From the NCBI GenBank assembly GCA_021325555.1, contig JAJPGY010000011.1:1-43945 (forward strand): 43,945 nt of DNA. The letters are read 5' to 3'. Source of the stretch: Pseudomonadota bacterium (lineage in GTDB: Bacteria; Cyanobacteriota; Vampirovibrionia; Obscuribacterales; Obscuribacteraceae). The notes under the pieces were generated by a model that searched no databases, was not told the origin of the DNA, and saw only the letters and a list, made by a program, of their open reading frames with translations. The position numbers and the translations under genes are program-made. This document shows, piece by piece, positions 7,547 to 22,500 of this stretch; position 1 is the first letter of the stretch; every line of letters starts with the position of its first letter.

Positions 7547-10500
7547 AGTGCAAATATTCGGCTGAAGTTTGCAGGCGAGTTTTCGCGTGCGTAATGGCCC
7601 TTAACTTTCTGGTCTGGATGGTCAGCCCGGCAGCCCGGGCGGTCAACCTGGACCTGAGCTCGACTGCGGCGACCATGGCGGCGCCGTCCAGGGTGACCGG
7701 CTCGACGGTCGTCAATATCAACGTCGGCGGGCAGAACGTTCAGGTCACCCAGGGCAGCCTTCTGACCCCGGCCGAGCGGGTCGCCGTCTACCAGGTGCTC
7801 GCCACCGGTCACCAGGCCATCCAGCTCGGCAACCTCGGCAACGCGGTCGGCGGCAGCCTGACCATCGGCGGCAACTTCAGCCAGCACATCTCCGGCCTGG
7901 TCATCCCGCACGGGGTGACGGCAATTTTCAATGCCACCAACGCCGCTTTGAACTTGAGCGGCAACCTGGCCAACTCCGGCACCCTTTACGCCCTGTCCAC
8001 CAGCCACAGCACAACGACGGCATCAATCAGCGCCGCCGATATAACCAACGCGCGAGGCGCCCTTATATCCACGGTGCTGCCGGCCGGCGGGCTGCCCGGT
8101 TTTGCCGGCGCCCTGCCGGATCTCAGCCTTTCGCTCACGGCCGTGCACAACATCATCAACGCCGGCGTCATACGCAGCGCCGGCAGCCTGGCGCTCAACG
8201 CCGGCGGCTCGATCGTCAACGCGCTGCCGGCAGGCGCCGCCGGCCCGCCGCCGGTCATGGAGGCCATGAACGCGATCAACATGACGTCCGGCGCCGGAAA
8301 CATCGTCAACAGCGGCGCAATCAGCGCCGGCACCAATATAAACCTGGCTTCCCAGGCGACCGCCAGCCTGTTGATAAATAACCTGGGCGGCACCCTGCAG
8401 GCCGTTAACGGCGCCATAAACGTCCGCGATGCGCTTTTCGCCGGCGGCGCCAGCAGCACACTGTCCGGCGGCGACGTGGCCGCCCGGGAGTTGAACCTCT
8501 ACTCCGGCAGCGGCACGGCAAGCGTAAACGTGAACAACCTCGATGCCCTGCTCAACGTAACTGCCGGCGAGGCCCACGTGATGACGGCCAGCGGCACGCT
8601 GCATCTGGGCAACATGCGCCTGAGCGGCGATCCGACCATCCTCGACAACGGTGGTGATGTGCAGATTACCGGTGACCTCAACTTCTCCGGACAGGACCTG
8701 AGCATCGTGGCCAGCCACGACATTCTGGCCGAGAGCGGCGCCGGCGTGATCAGCACCAATGGCGCCACCGCCGGCAACATACTGATGGTGGCCGGAGCTC
8801 AGTACACCAACGACAACACCACGGTGACAATCTCACAGGGCTCCAGCACGGGCGGCAAGATAGACCTGGTCACCGGGGCGGCCATTACGCAGCTGTCGGC
8901 CACCGGCACGACCAGCGGCGGAAACATCCAGCTTGTCGCCTTTCACGGCAGCGACAGCAGCTCGGGCGCCATCCTCCTGCCCGCCGGCGTCACCGTCGAT
9001 GCATCGGGCGGCGCCGGCGGCACCAACGGGACGATCAGCATGATAGCCGGCGCCCCGTCCGGTACAGCGATTCAGACGGGGAACCTGAGTACCGCCGGCT
9101 CGGGAAGCGGCGGGCAGATAAGCCTGGCCAACGCCACCCCGACCCTGCCCAACGGCAACGTCACCATCGACTTCAACAGCGGCAGAGTGACCGGCGGCAG
9201 CTTTGCGCCGGCCACCACCGCTCAGGGCGGCACCATCGTCTTTGCTGAAACCAATGCCAGCCTCACCAGCAACTCGGTCTCGCTGCTCGGCAACAGCAGC
9301 GCCAGCAATCTCACGGTCGGCGCCACCACCTTCACAACGAGCGGACAGGTCACCGCCACCGGCAACGTGAGCGTGGCGCCGAACACCGATCAGAACTTCA
9401 ACGTGGGGGCAAGCGGATCGCTGATTGATGCGGCAAGCATCGCCAACATATCGGCGCCGAACCTGATCATCGGCAAGGCTGCTTTCACCGGCGGCATCAC
9501 GCTCAGCAGCGACATAACGCTTTCCACCGGCGGCCCGCAGCTGCTGACATTTCAGACCGGCGGCAACTTCACTGCCAATTCGCACGCCCTCAGCCTGGGC
9601 AGCAACAATCTTACGATCGACGCCGGCGGCAGCGCCACCACGGGCGCTATCACAGCCGGCACCGTCAACATAACCGCCGGGGCGAACATCACAGCCGGCG
9701 GCAGCATCAACGCGACGTCCCTGACGATGACTGCCGGAGGCGCCCTCACGTCCCAGGGGGCGCTGACCACCACCACCGGCGACATCAATCTGACCTCGGC
9801 CGGCCAGATGAACATCTCTGGCGCCGTGACTTCCGGCGGGAACCTCGGGCTGCAAACAACCGGCAGCGCAAGCGACATATTAATCGGCAACACCATCAAA
9901 GCCTCGGGTACGGTCACCGCCAGCGCCACGCGGGATATCTTCGCGCCCAATCAGATTCAGGCAACGATAAGCGCCAGCGGCACCCCGTGGCAGTTCCTGC
10001 TGGGCGCAACCCCTAGCAAGGACGGCTCCCTGCTTTACGTCCCCGACTACAACCTGGGGATAGTGGCCGTGATAAGCACCGCCACCAACCAGCAGGTGGG
10101 GACCATCAGCGGCTTTTCCCAGCCCCAGGGAACGGCGCTCAGCCCCGACGGCAGCACGCTCTACGTGGCCAATTTCCAGACCCATTCCGTCTCCGTGGTC
10201 AGCCTCTCCGGCACGGGCGGATCGATCCTCTCCAGCGCCACCGTCAGTGGCGGCGCTGAATCGGTAGCCCTGAGCAAAGACGGCTCCCGCCTGTATGTTC
10301 TAAGCGACATCAACTCCAGCCCGGGAACCGCCGGTCAGGCTGTATTTACGGTCTACAACGTGAGCAACCCCGCCACCCCCACCCTTGTCACCAGCATCAA
10401 CCTGGGCACCAACCTGGCGCAAACAGGCGGCGTGGCGGTTAACAGCACGGGCACGCTCGCCTATGTCTCCAATTCCGGCACCCGCAACATTTACGTGATC

Positions 10501-13500
10501 GACCTCACCACAAACACCGTCAAGTCGATAATCGACCTCTCCCACATCGGCACCGCCCAGCAGCCGCAGAACCCCATGTTCCTGGCCATGGATCCCAACG
10601 GCACCCGCCTCTATGTGGCCGAGGCTTTCCTCAATCGCAGCTCCACATTGACCGCCACCGGCAGCATATCCATAATCGACACCGCGGCCAACTCGCCCAC
10701 GTTCGACCAGCTTCTCAGCAACGTCTCCCTGGGCTCCGGCGGCTTCAACAGCGGGGCCAGGTTCCCGCAGGGCATTGCCGTCAGCGCCACCAATCTGGAG
10801 GTGTTCGCGCAGGAAACCTATGATTCCGTGATGTCGAGCATGAGCACGACGTCGTCGGCTGTGACCAACATCGCCACCGGACAGGGTCCCGACGGCTTCG
10901 GCTCGTCCGCCTTCTCGACTATCATCAGCTTGCAGGGGGTTCCCACCCAGGCAACCTACACCTCCAACACCATCAACCTGTCCGGACCCCAGAACACCAT
11001 CTCCGTGGTGGTAAAGCCGACGATCGAGTCAACCAGCATATCGCTCACGGCGGGCCGCAACATCAACGTCAACTACGACGCCTCCGGCGGCACAATCTCC
11101 GCCCAGGCCACCAGCGGCAACGTCTTCCTCGGCAACGTCGGGACGACAGCCAGCAGCGTCGGGGCATCTTCTGCCAGCACGACGAGCGGCATCTTTCAAA
11201 TCGGCTCGCTCGGGTCTCTCACCACGACCGGCGCCGTAAAGGGGAATACGGTGCAGCTGGAGACCACCGCCAATAATGGCGCCATCGCCCTGGGCGGCGA
11301 CGTCGGGGTTGCCGGCGGAACGGTGAAGCTCATCGCCAACGGCTCCGGCAACATCACCCAGAGCGCCGGCAGCATCCTCGGCAGCACGGCAACCCTCATC
11401 AGCGGCAGCGGCAATCTGGGCACCGGTACGGGCACCGGCAATGCCCTGTCCGTCTCGGCATCGCAGGTTTCCACCCTGACCTCAGGCAACGTCTTTCTCA
11501 CCAGCCCCGGTGCAATAACGGTCGCCGCATCGACCGCCGGCGGCACGTTCAATCTCAACAGCGGCGGCGCCATCTCGGCGTCCGGCACGATAACCGCCGG
11601 CAACGTGGTGCTCCAGGCGGCAGGGGACATCGGCGGGTCCTCCAGCGGATCGGCGGCTCAGCTTATGACAGGCACGCTGGCGGCCAACACCTCGTCCGGC
11701 TCCGTGGTCGTCACCAACGGCAGCGCTCTCACCCTTGCGTCCTCGGGCGCCCCCGGCAATTTCAATCTTACGGCAGCCGGCGGATTGACCGTCAGCGGGG
11801 CACTCACCGCCGGACAGCTGACGCTGGCTACGACCGGCTCAGGCAGCGTGGAACTGGACGCTGCCGTGCAGGGCACCAACTCGGTGTCGATCACCACCGC
11901 CGGCAGCGGCGGCTTCATTATCTCCTCCAGCAACACGCTTTCCTCTACAGGGACCATCTCCATCACGGCCGCCAGCCTGCAGATAAACGGTTCCATTAAT
12001 GCGGGAGCAACCGGCTCCGTGCAGCTGATCCCGAACGCCAACGGCACGAGAATCGACGTCGGCGGCTCCGGCGCCGGCTCCACATTTGTGATAAGCTCCA
12101 GCGCGCTCGCCAGCATAACAGCCAGCGAGCTGATTGTGGGATCAACCACCGCCAGCGGTGGCATCCAGCTGGCCGGCGCGCTGGATGTCAGCGCCACCTC
12201 GGGTCCGGGGGTTTACGATCTGACGTTCGAGAACACGGGCGCCTTCAATGCCGGCAGCAATGCAATTACGTTGGGCAACAGGAACCTGACGCTTGCCGCC
12301 GGCAGCACGATCCTGGGGCAGGTAACGGGCGGCACGGGCACGATCACCTTGCAGACGGACAGCCTCACCCTCAACAGCACGATAAGCGCCTCCGGCGGGA
12401 CGGTGAAGGTGGGCGCCCTGACCGCCGTCCCGATCGCCGTCGGCACGGCGGCCGCCGGGTCGCTGTCCGTCACCAGCGCCATGTTGTCCAGCATCACCGC
12501 CGGCACGCTCCAGATAGGGCTCCACACCAATACGGGCGGAATCACCGTCAACAGCGACGTGAACCTGTCCGCCTTCACCAATGCCGTCTTCAAGAACGCG
12601 GGAGACATTGTGCTCGGGGGCAATATCACGGACTCGACCGGCAACCTGACGATTACGGCGAGCGGCACCGGCAAAATAAGCGACCCGAACGGCAGCAAGA
12701 CGCTGACCGCCTCGACAATCTCTCTGGCGAGCGACCAGGGCAACATCGGCGACTCCCAGGCAATGATTCAGATCAACGCGCCGTCCCTTACCGTTCAAAG
12801 CACATCCGGCAGCGCCTTCATCCAGGACGCGGCAAACCTCAACCTGGGCGCCTCATCGGTGGGTGGTGCCCTGAACCTGGTCGTGAACGTCGCAAGCGGA
12901 TCTTTCACGGACAGCGCTGCCGTGACAGCAGGCAGCATGTCGGTTACCGCGGACTCGATTGCGATCTCCTCTTCCGCCAGCATCACGACTACCGGCACCA
13001 CCACTTTTGCGCCGTTTACCGACGCGCCGATTTCCATTGGCACGGGATTGTTTGTCGATGGATCCAGCATCGCCAGGGTGACCGCTCCACAGCTCATCGT
13101 CGGCGGCAGCGCTCTGACGCACACGATTGCTATCAGCAGCAACATCGACCTGACGGGCAGCAACCTCCAGCAACTGACCTTTCAAACAGCGGGTGACTAC
13201 AACGGCGGCGGCGGGACGGTGAGCATTACGCTGGGGTCGACCAACCTGTTCATCAATGCCGGCGGAAACGTCACCGCCGGGACGATCAACGGCGACGGCA
13301 GAACGATCACCATCTCCGGCAACGCCGTCACCACGGACCAGGCGATCGCCGACAATAACGGCACCTTGAGCCTGGCAGCGGACTCCTCCTTCACCTTCAC
13401 TGTGGTGCCGGCGACCGCTGGAGGCACCGTGCAGCTTTCCGCAAGAACCGACACCAATCCAATTTACGTGGGTGGCACCTCCGCCCCCGCCGGGGTGCTG

Positions 13501-16500
13501 ATCGACAACGCCAAGCTCAGCACCTTTACCGCCTCCACCCTGACCATAGGGAGCGCCACCAATTCCGGCGGCATCGTTATCAATGCCAATCTCGACCTGT
13601 CGGGATCTCAGGTCGGCACCTACGTATTCGAGAACACCGGCGCGTTTTCCACAACCTCCTCCAGCCAGCCCCATACCTTGACACTGGGGGCCAATAACCT
13701 GACGATTCAGGCTGCCAGCGTCGACCTGAGCGGAAACATCAGCGGCGGCTCGACGATCGCAATCAAGACCAACTCTCTTACGCTTGAGACCGGGGTGCAG
13801 ATTAATTCGCCCGGCAGCTCGGTGTCCATAGACAGCCTGGTTCCCATGCCGATCGTGATTGGCGGCCCTGGCGCCGGCGGCACGCTGGTCCTGGGTAGCG
13901 CGATCCTCAACAATATTACGACCGGCACCCTGACCATAGGCAGCACGGCGAATACCGGCGGCATGACCGTCAGCCTCTCGACGACAAGTGCACTGCCGTA
14001 CAACCTGGTCCTGAACAACGGCGGCAATTTCAGCCAGACCAGCGGATCGCTCAATATCGGCGCCAGGAGCCTGACAATTGACGCGCTCGGCACGGTCAGC
14101 ACGGGAATCATCATTGGCTCCTCGGGATCAGGCCTCACCATATCCGGTGCGGGCATCTCATTGACAGGCAACATTCTGGCAAGCACGGCGCAGCTAACGG
14201 CGACCGGCTCAGGAACCATTTCAGAGGCTGCGGGCAAGCTGCTGAGCGCGGGCACCACCACTCTTGCGAGCGCCACGGGCAACATCGGCAGCGCGGACAC
14301 AGCCTTGAGCCTCGATGTCAACCAGCTTGGCATATCCACAACGGGGAGCGCGGCTTCCGTATTTATCTCCAACGACAAAGCCTTGACCCTCGGCCAGACC
14401 AGCGTGCCCGGCAGCCTGACCGTCTCGGCCGCCGGCAACCTCACCGCCGGGTCGGCGACCAACACCGTCACCGCCGGCACGCTGACGCTGCAGACCACGG
14501 GTAGCAATGGCAACGTTCGGGTAAGCGGCACGACGACGGCAACGGCTGCAGCCGGACTGACCATCGCGACCAACGGCAGCGGGGCGTTGATCCTGGACAG
14601 CGGGGTCACGCTGTCAGCCACCGGCACCACCGCACCAATCTCCATTTCGGCGGCCAGCCTCAGCTTAAGCGGCAGCATCTCCGCCACCGGCACGGTAACC
14701 CTGGCCCCCAACACCTCCAATACCGGCCAGCAGATCTCCGTCGGCGGCGCCAGCGGCCCGGCCGGTTCGTTCGCCATCACCAACGCCGCGCTCGGGGCGA
14801 TCACCACCACCGGCTTGATTGTCGGCAACTCCGGGCTGACGGGCGGCGTTATCCTCGCCGGCGCCGTGGATGTTTCGGGCAGCGGCGCCGGCGCGTACGA
14901 TTTGACCTTCAATAACCAGGGCACCTTCAACGGCAACGGTCAAACCATTGCGCTGGGCGACCGCTCGCTGACAATCAATGCCGGCAGCAGCGTGACCACG
15001 GGCGGCATTGCCGGCAACAACGCCACGGTATCCGTCACAGGCACGGCCCTCACGCTTGCAGGCTCCATCAACCTGGGCGGGGCTTCCTCGACGGCAACCC
15101 TCACGACCGTGACCGGCGGCACCGGCAACATCAGCGATTCGGGAACTATTACCGTAGCTGCAGGCAGCCTGATCCAGATGACGACGACCGCCGGCGGCCA
15201 GCTTAATTTCGCCAGCCCCGATACGCTTACGGTGGGAGCCGGCGGGACAATCCACCTGGTCACAAACAACCTGTCCCTGGTCAACACAACGATCAATGCC
15301 ACCGCAACCGGCACGGTAAAAATCGAGAACGCCAGCGCTTCACCAATCCAGGTCGGCGGCACCGCGGCGACGGGTGCCCTTACGGTAAGCAGCACCACGC
15401 TGAACAACATCACGGCCGGTACGCTCATCGTCGGCACAACCTCGCTGGGAGGCGGCATTACACTGGGAGCCGATCTGAACGTCTCCGGCAGCGGCGCGGG
15501 AGCATACAATCTTATTTTCAATAACAGTTCCGCGATAAACACCGGCGCCCATGCCATTACGCTTGGCGCCAGCGCGCTCACCATCAACACGGCAGGCTCC
15601 GTTACAAGCGGGGCCGTCGCGGGCTCGGGTACGCTTACCATTTCCGGCAGCAGCATACTGCTCAACAACAACATCACCGTCGGGCAGGCAAACCTCACGG
15701 CATCCGGTTCCGGAACAATCACGGAAGCAAGCGGCAAGTCGCTTACCGCATCCTCAGTGGCGCTCACGTCCGGCACCGGCAACATCGGCACCCAGTCGAC
15801 GCCGTTCAGCTTGAACGCCGGCAGCCTGACGGTCAACAGCTCCGCCAGTGCTTTTGTGGCCAATGGATCCGCTTTGACACTGGCGGCGTCAGCCGTCACC
15901 GGCACCCTGAATGTGTCAGCCGCCGGCAATCTCACCGTCTCCGCCGGCACCAATTCGGTGAGCGCCGCCAATCTCGTGCTGGCGACAACGGCCGGCGGCG
16001 GCAACGTGGAGATCAGCTCCAGCGCCAGCGGCTCGCAGAGCGTGACCGTCACCACCAATGGTGCCGGTGCACTGATCATCGACAGCGGCGCCAGCCTGGG
16101 CTCGAGCACGGCTGCGTCGGTGTCTGTAACGTCCGCCAGCCTGAGCCTGAGCGGAACCATTGAGAGCGGCGGATCCGTCACCCTTGCCCCAAATTCGAAT
16201 GTGCAGATTGCCGTAGGCGGCCTCGGCCCGAACCCGGGCACGTTCCGAATCGATGACGTCAGCCTCTCGAAAGTCATCGCTCCCCAACTGATTGTGGGAA
16301 CGCCGACCAATACCGGCGGGATCCTGATCGCCGAAGCGCTCGATGTTTCCGGGGCCGGGGTGGGAACCTACAACCTGATATTTCAGAACGGAGGCGTGTT
16401 TCAGGGCAACGGCCAGACGATTAACCTGGGTTCGCAGACCTTGACCATTTCAACCACAAACGACGTTCACACCCCTGTAATATCCGGCGGCAACACAACC

Positions 16501-19500
16501 GTAACCATCTCCGGGGGCGGTGTGGATGTTGCCGGTGCGATTGATCTGACCGGAACAACATCCAGCCTGTCGATCGGCACGGTCTCGGGAGGCACCGGCA
16601 GTCTCAGCGGGATCTCGACCAGCGGCTCCCTGGCAGCCAACACTATCGCGCTGAGCACCGGCGCCGGCACGAACGCACCAATCAGTCTCGGAGGCGACAT
16701 CGGCAGCAGTAGCAGCACTGTGACCATCAACGCCAACGGCAGCGGCACCATCACGCAGTCCGGCGGCGTGGTGACTGCCTCCGGCTTGACGCTCACAAGT
16801 GGCAGCGGCGCCATCGGCAACGGCGCCACCCAGGCAATCGCGGTGACCACGACAAATCTGTCGGTCAACACCGCCGGCAGCGCTTTCCTGCACTCCGAAG
16901 GCTCGGTCACCCTAGGCGCTTCCTCGGTCGGCGGCACCTACCAGCTTCTCAGCGACTCCTCTATTTCCGGCAATGGCACCATAAAGGCGGGCGCGGTGAT
17001 TTTTTCGGCCACCAGCGGCAATGTCGGCCAATCTCCGACATCACCGCTTCTGCTCTCGACGCCGGCAATTACGGCTAATTCCCAGACCGCCTCGGTCTTT
17101 CTCAGCGACGCCACCGGAGCCACTCTACGATCCGCAACCGGTCCGGTGGCGAACGGCGCCCTCGGCACTTTCAGCGTAGTTACGGCCGGGCTGCTGACCG
17201 TGTCCGACAGCATTAACGCAGGTACGCTGCAGCTGTCGACCGCGGGCAACGGCTCAATCAACGTCGCGGCGTCCCTGAACACCAGCGGGTCGGGGTCGAC
17301 GACCCTGAGCGCGGCCGGCACCGGATCAATCAGCCTGTCCGGGAATATTGTTGTTGGCAGCATCAACTCGGCAACATCGCTTACCACGGCGGGCACAGGC
17401 AGCATCACGCAGACGGGCGGCGCGGTCATCTCCGGAGTGAGCTTGGGGCTGGCCACGGGCGGCGGGAACATCGGCTCGCCGCTCAACGCCATCCAAACGA
17501 CACTGACGACCGCCGGGAACCTGACCATAGCCGCCGGCGGCTCCGGGAGCGCCTTCGTCAGCAGTACCGGCTCTATCAGCCTCGGCGCCTCCCACGCCGG
17601 CAACACCTTGAAAGTGACGGATTCCGGCACCAGCGCCTTGCTGGCGGTGACCGGCGCAATCACCGCGCCCAACATCACCCTGCAATCCCTGGCCGGCACG
17701 AACGGAATCAGTTTGAATAGCACCGTGGGCAGTGCCTCGAGCAACACCACAATCATCGCCAACAGCGGCAACATAACCAATGTCAGTGGATCCGTACTGG
17801 GAGCGGCCGTCACCTTGACGAGCGTCTCCGGCAGCATCGGCGCCGCCACCAGCCCGGCAACCGCCATCGCTACCCAGACCGGCAGGCTCAGCATAAACAC
17901 CGGAGCCGGCAGCGCGTTCGTGAGCAACACCGGGGCGGTGACAGTAAGCGGTTCTGCCGCCTCGGTCTTCTCGCTGACCAACAACGGCAGCATAACCACG
18001 GCCGCAAACATTCCTGCCGCCGACGTCCGCCTGCTTACGAACCTGCCTGCAGGTGGAACGGGAAGCAGTATATTCATGAACAACAGCCTGGGCACAAGCA
18101 ACGGCTCCGTTACCTTGCGGGCAAGCGGCACGGGCGCAATTGTCGAGGCGCCGACCGCCAACTTCCTGGCCAGTACCGTGACCCTCAACAGCACAAGCGG
18201 CAGCATCGGCAGCTCCACAGCGCCGATCCGCCTGGTTTCCGGCTCGGTGACGGTAAACACCACAGGGCCCGTCTTCCTTTCCGCCAGCGGTATGCTGACC
18301 GTAACCACGACCGGCACCAGCCTTCAGGTCGGCGGTATAAGCGCGCCAAGCGTCACTATCCTCCTGACCGGCACCACCAGTGCCACCATGGCCCCCGGCG
18401 GCGTGATAACGACGCCGGCCCTCACGCTCAACGGCGCCGCCGGCGCCTTTGGAACCAACACGACACCGCTCAAGACATCGGCTGCCAGCCTGAGCGCCAC
18501 CACAACCAGCAGCAATGTCTTTGTGAGCACCACGGGCCCCGTGGCCCTGGGAACCTCAAACGTGGGGGGCACGCTGTCGGTTCAGGCGGCGGGCACAATC
18601 TCGCCTGCCACAGCCAGCACCGAGATCACCGCCGGCAGCCTCACCCTCAAAACCAGCAGCGGCAGCATAGGAGCGCAGGCGAGCGCGCCGCTCACCGTGA
18701 GCACCGGTTCCCTGACGGCCAGCGCCTCCAGCATCTTCGTCACCAGCCCGACCGCGCTGGCCATCGGAGCGTCGGCGGCCTCGGCAATGTTCCAGGCCAG
18801 CGCCCCCTCGATCACCGTCACCGGCAGCATCACAGCCCCGACGCTGGCGCTGACGGCCACCGGCGCCGGTGGCATGAGCGTTCAAGCGGTCGTCGGCACA
18901 GGCACCGGCAACACAACGCTCAGCGCGACCGGCGGCGGCAACATCGTCACGACCGCCCAGGGCCTGGTCGCCGGCTCCACGGTCAATTTGAGTACGTCCG
19001 GCGGCGCGATCGGCTCCGGCGCCGGACTGCAGACGCGCGCTGCCACGGTCAATCTGGTTGACACCAGCGCCAGTCCGACCGATGCGAACATCTCGAACAC
19101 CGGCGCTCTCAACTTGAGCAGTGCCTCGACGTGGCGGATTCTCAACGTGACGGCATCCGGGCAGCTCACGGTCAAATCGGCGCTCAACGCCAATCAGATC
19201 ACTCTTGAGACCACCGGCAACTCCAACGTTGTCCTTACCGCCACGCCCAACGTCGCAAGCGGCACCCTGAATCCCTCCCTGCTTATCAGTGCCGGCGGGA
19301 CAGGGACGATAACCGAAGGCTCGGGCGTGATCCTGGGCGGCGCTGGCGTCCTCACCACGCTGCAAAGCGCCAGCGGCAACCTGGGTAGCGCGACAGCGCC
19401 CATCCGCGTGGGCGGCGGTACCGGCGCCCAAATTGACGTCACCACCGGCGGAAAAGGCAACGCCTTTGTCTCTGCCGCCAGCGGAAGCCTCGCCATCGGC

Positions 19501-22500
19501 AACTCTTCGGCTGCCACACTTCAGATAACGACCAACGGAAGTATTTCGATCGCCGGCACCGTGGGCAGCAGCACGGGAACCACGATCATCACCGCCGGCG
19601 GGAGCAACGCGATTACTGAAGGTGCCGGCGGCGTCGTGCAGGGCTCCAGGGTGACCCTGACCAGCGGCAGCGTCAGCACAACCGGGGGAACAGGCGGGAG
19701 CATAGGGGCCAGCGATGCGCCGATTTCGGTCAACGCCAGCAGCCTGACGGTCGGCACCGGGGGCGCCAGCGCCAACATCTTTATTAACAGCACCAACACC
19801 AACGGGTTGACCCTCAACAACTCCTTCGCCGGCGCGGGGTTCGCGGGCACGGGGACTTTCTCATTGACCTCCGCCGGCACCATCTCCCTCAACGGCAACA
19901 TCGTCGCCGGCAGCGTCACCCTCAGCACGGCGAGCACACCCAGCTCCGGCATCCAACTGGGCGCGGCCCTCATTGTCGCCAACACGGGCAACATCAACAT
20001 CCTGTCCGGGACCAACGGCAGCATAAGTCAGACCACCTCCGGGCAGCTAATCACACTCGGCAACGGCGGCACGGTCGTGCTGAACGGCGCAGGCGGTGAT
20101 ATCGGCAGCAGCACATCGCCGGTCAGCACCAGCACTTCCTTTCTGTCAGTGAGCACGTCCGGCCTGGGCAGCGCCTTCGTCGCCAACAGCGCTGCCGGCC
20201 CGCTTACAGTGCAAGCCGCCCAGGCCGGGGGGACTCTCAGCATAACTCATACCGGCTCAATAACCTTTGACCCGAACTCCGGCACCTATGGCGACGTCAC
20301 CGGCACCAACATCATCATCAAGGCCGTCACTGGCAGTGATGGCAGCATCACACTGCCTCGCAACGTCACGGCGGCCGGGGACAACGCCAGCATCACGATC
20401 GTCGCCGATGGCAGCGGCGCCATTACGGGCACCGCCACACAGACAGGAACGCTGACGGCCCCGACAGTGACGCTCACGAGCAGCAGCGGAGACATAGGCG
20501 GGACGAACCCTCTCCAGACCCAGGCGGGAACACTGATTGTCAATACCGCCGGCACGGGCAGCGTGAACATCCAACAGACCGGTGATGTGACCATCAGCAA
20601 CTCCGGGGCAGGAAAGAGCTTCACACTGATCGGCAGCGGCGCCGTGCAAGTGGGTAATGTAGCCACCTTCGCCGGAGATCTGACAATCGAGAGCGCGGCA
20701 GGACAGCTCTCGGTGCTGCCTGCTTCCGGTGTGTCGGCCAGCGGCGGTAATTTGACGCTGTGGAGCACAGACACCGCAAACGGCTCCATACTCATAGGGG
20801 CGGGATCGAACCTCACCGCCTCGGCTGCCAGCCCCAGCGACCCAAGCACCGGCAACGTCTACATTCAGGTGAGCGCAAGCGCACCGCCACCGCCGCAAAT
20901 CAATCCCACGACGCCTCCTCCCCACGTGGTCGTCGCGGGAACGCAAACGCAGGTGTTTTTCGGCCAAAATAGCATCACTGGCAACTTGCCCAACAATACC
21001 GTGACCAGCAACAGTCGCTACGTAATCTTCGACCGCCCCGCCAGCGCGAGCACCCCGATAACCTTGAACGGCAACGTTTTCATAACCGCCAGCTCGGAGC
21101 CGCTCCTGACCAGTCTGGACCTGAGCAATCATGCCGTGGCCGTTTTTGTGAAAAGCCTGCCCGGCAACAGCGGCCTCATCGTCGGCGCCACCGGCGGAGC
21201 CACCGGCGGCAGCGCGACGTTGTTCCCGAGCGAACTGGCCGGTCGCCTGTCGGCCGTCAACATTCCGGCGTCGGTCAAATTGAATCTGGATGACTTCCAG
21301 TCCACCAATCCTATATTTGTGGTAATTAACAGCTCCAGCACCACCAGGCAAATGCTGGTCAACGGGACACTGGCCTTCGGCGTCCAGAGCGCCGCCTCGA
21401 CCAGCGGCAACATAACGATCCAGACCAATCAGACGCTTCCGGCCCTGCAGGTAGGCGGCACCGGTCGCATCACCAGCACGGACGGGCTGAGCCTTACAGC
21501 CAACGGCGGCATCTTGATCAACGGCCCGGTGACGGCGAAGACTCTCACCATTGCCACCAACGGCGGCAGCAACGCCAGCATCCAGCTCGGGGCAAGCGTC
21601 GGCCAGCCGGGGGGCACCAGCTCGGCGCCCACGACGACAACGCTTTCCGCGGACGGACTGGGCAACATCACGCAGACGTCCGGCAGCGTGTTCGGTTTCA
21701 ACGTAAACCTTTCGTCCGGCGGCGGGAACATCGGGACTTCACCGACGAAGCTTCTCAATGTGACGTCGACCAACCTCACGGCAGTCTCGGAGGTGTCCAG
21801 TACCGACCCGGGAACCGGCTCCGTGTTCATATCCAACACCAGCCCGACCGGCAGCCCGACATTCCTCGGGCAGTCGCTGTCCGGCAGCACGTTCTGGCTG
21901 CAAACCAGCGGCTCGCTCACCACAACGGCACAGGTGGGCGCCGTCGGCACGCAAACCTTCGTGAGCAATCTGGCCCTTATTGCCGGATCGGCGGCGGCAA
22001 CCGCTGCCAGCATCACGCTGGGGGCCAGCGTCTCGGGCGCCACGGAGGTTGTCCTCGTGGCCCGCGGCACGGGAACAATCAGCCAGACAGGCGGCACTAT
22101 ATTCGGTGGCAGCTTGCTCACCATGTCCTCCGGCACCGGCGACCTCGGGGCGGCGCAGTCGCCCCTGCAGATCAGCGCCGACACGCTTTCGGCGACAACG
22201 AAGGGCAATGTATTTGTGCAGGACGCCTTTGCCGGATCATCGGGGACGCTGACAGTCCAGGGCCCGTCGAGCGCCGGCGCCACCTTCAGCGTCAACGCGG
22301 CGGTGGCCGGCATCGCTGTTGTCGGAAGCCTGTCAGCGAGCACCATTAACTTGACCGCCGGCGGCAACATCGACACTTCCTCGGGCACGCTTGCCGCGAT
22401 CAACAGCGTCAGCCTGCAGGCGGAGGGAACCAGCCTGTCAGTCATCGGGCCGATCAATGTCACCGCCGGCAACGGCTCCGTCAACATATCCGCCCCATCC

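Noticed and set aside
7543..8500. Classical two-partner-secretion (TPS) domain at the giant protein's N-terminus.
   Set aside because: The fold looks similar, but I could not find the usual TPS sequence motifs and there is no TpsB gene nearby; left open as an unknown export route.
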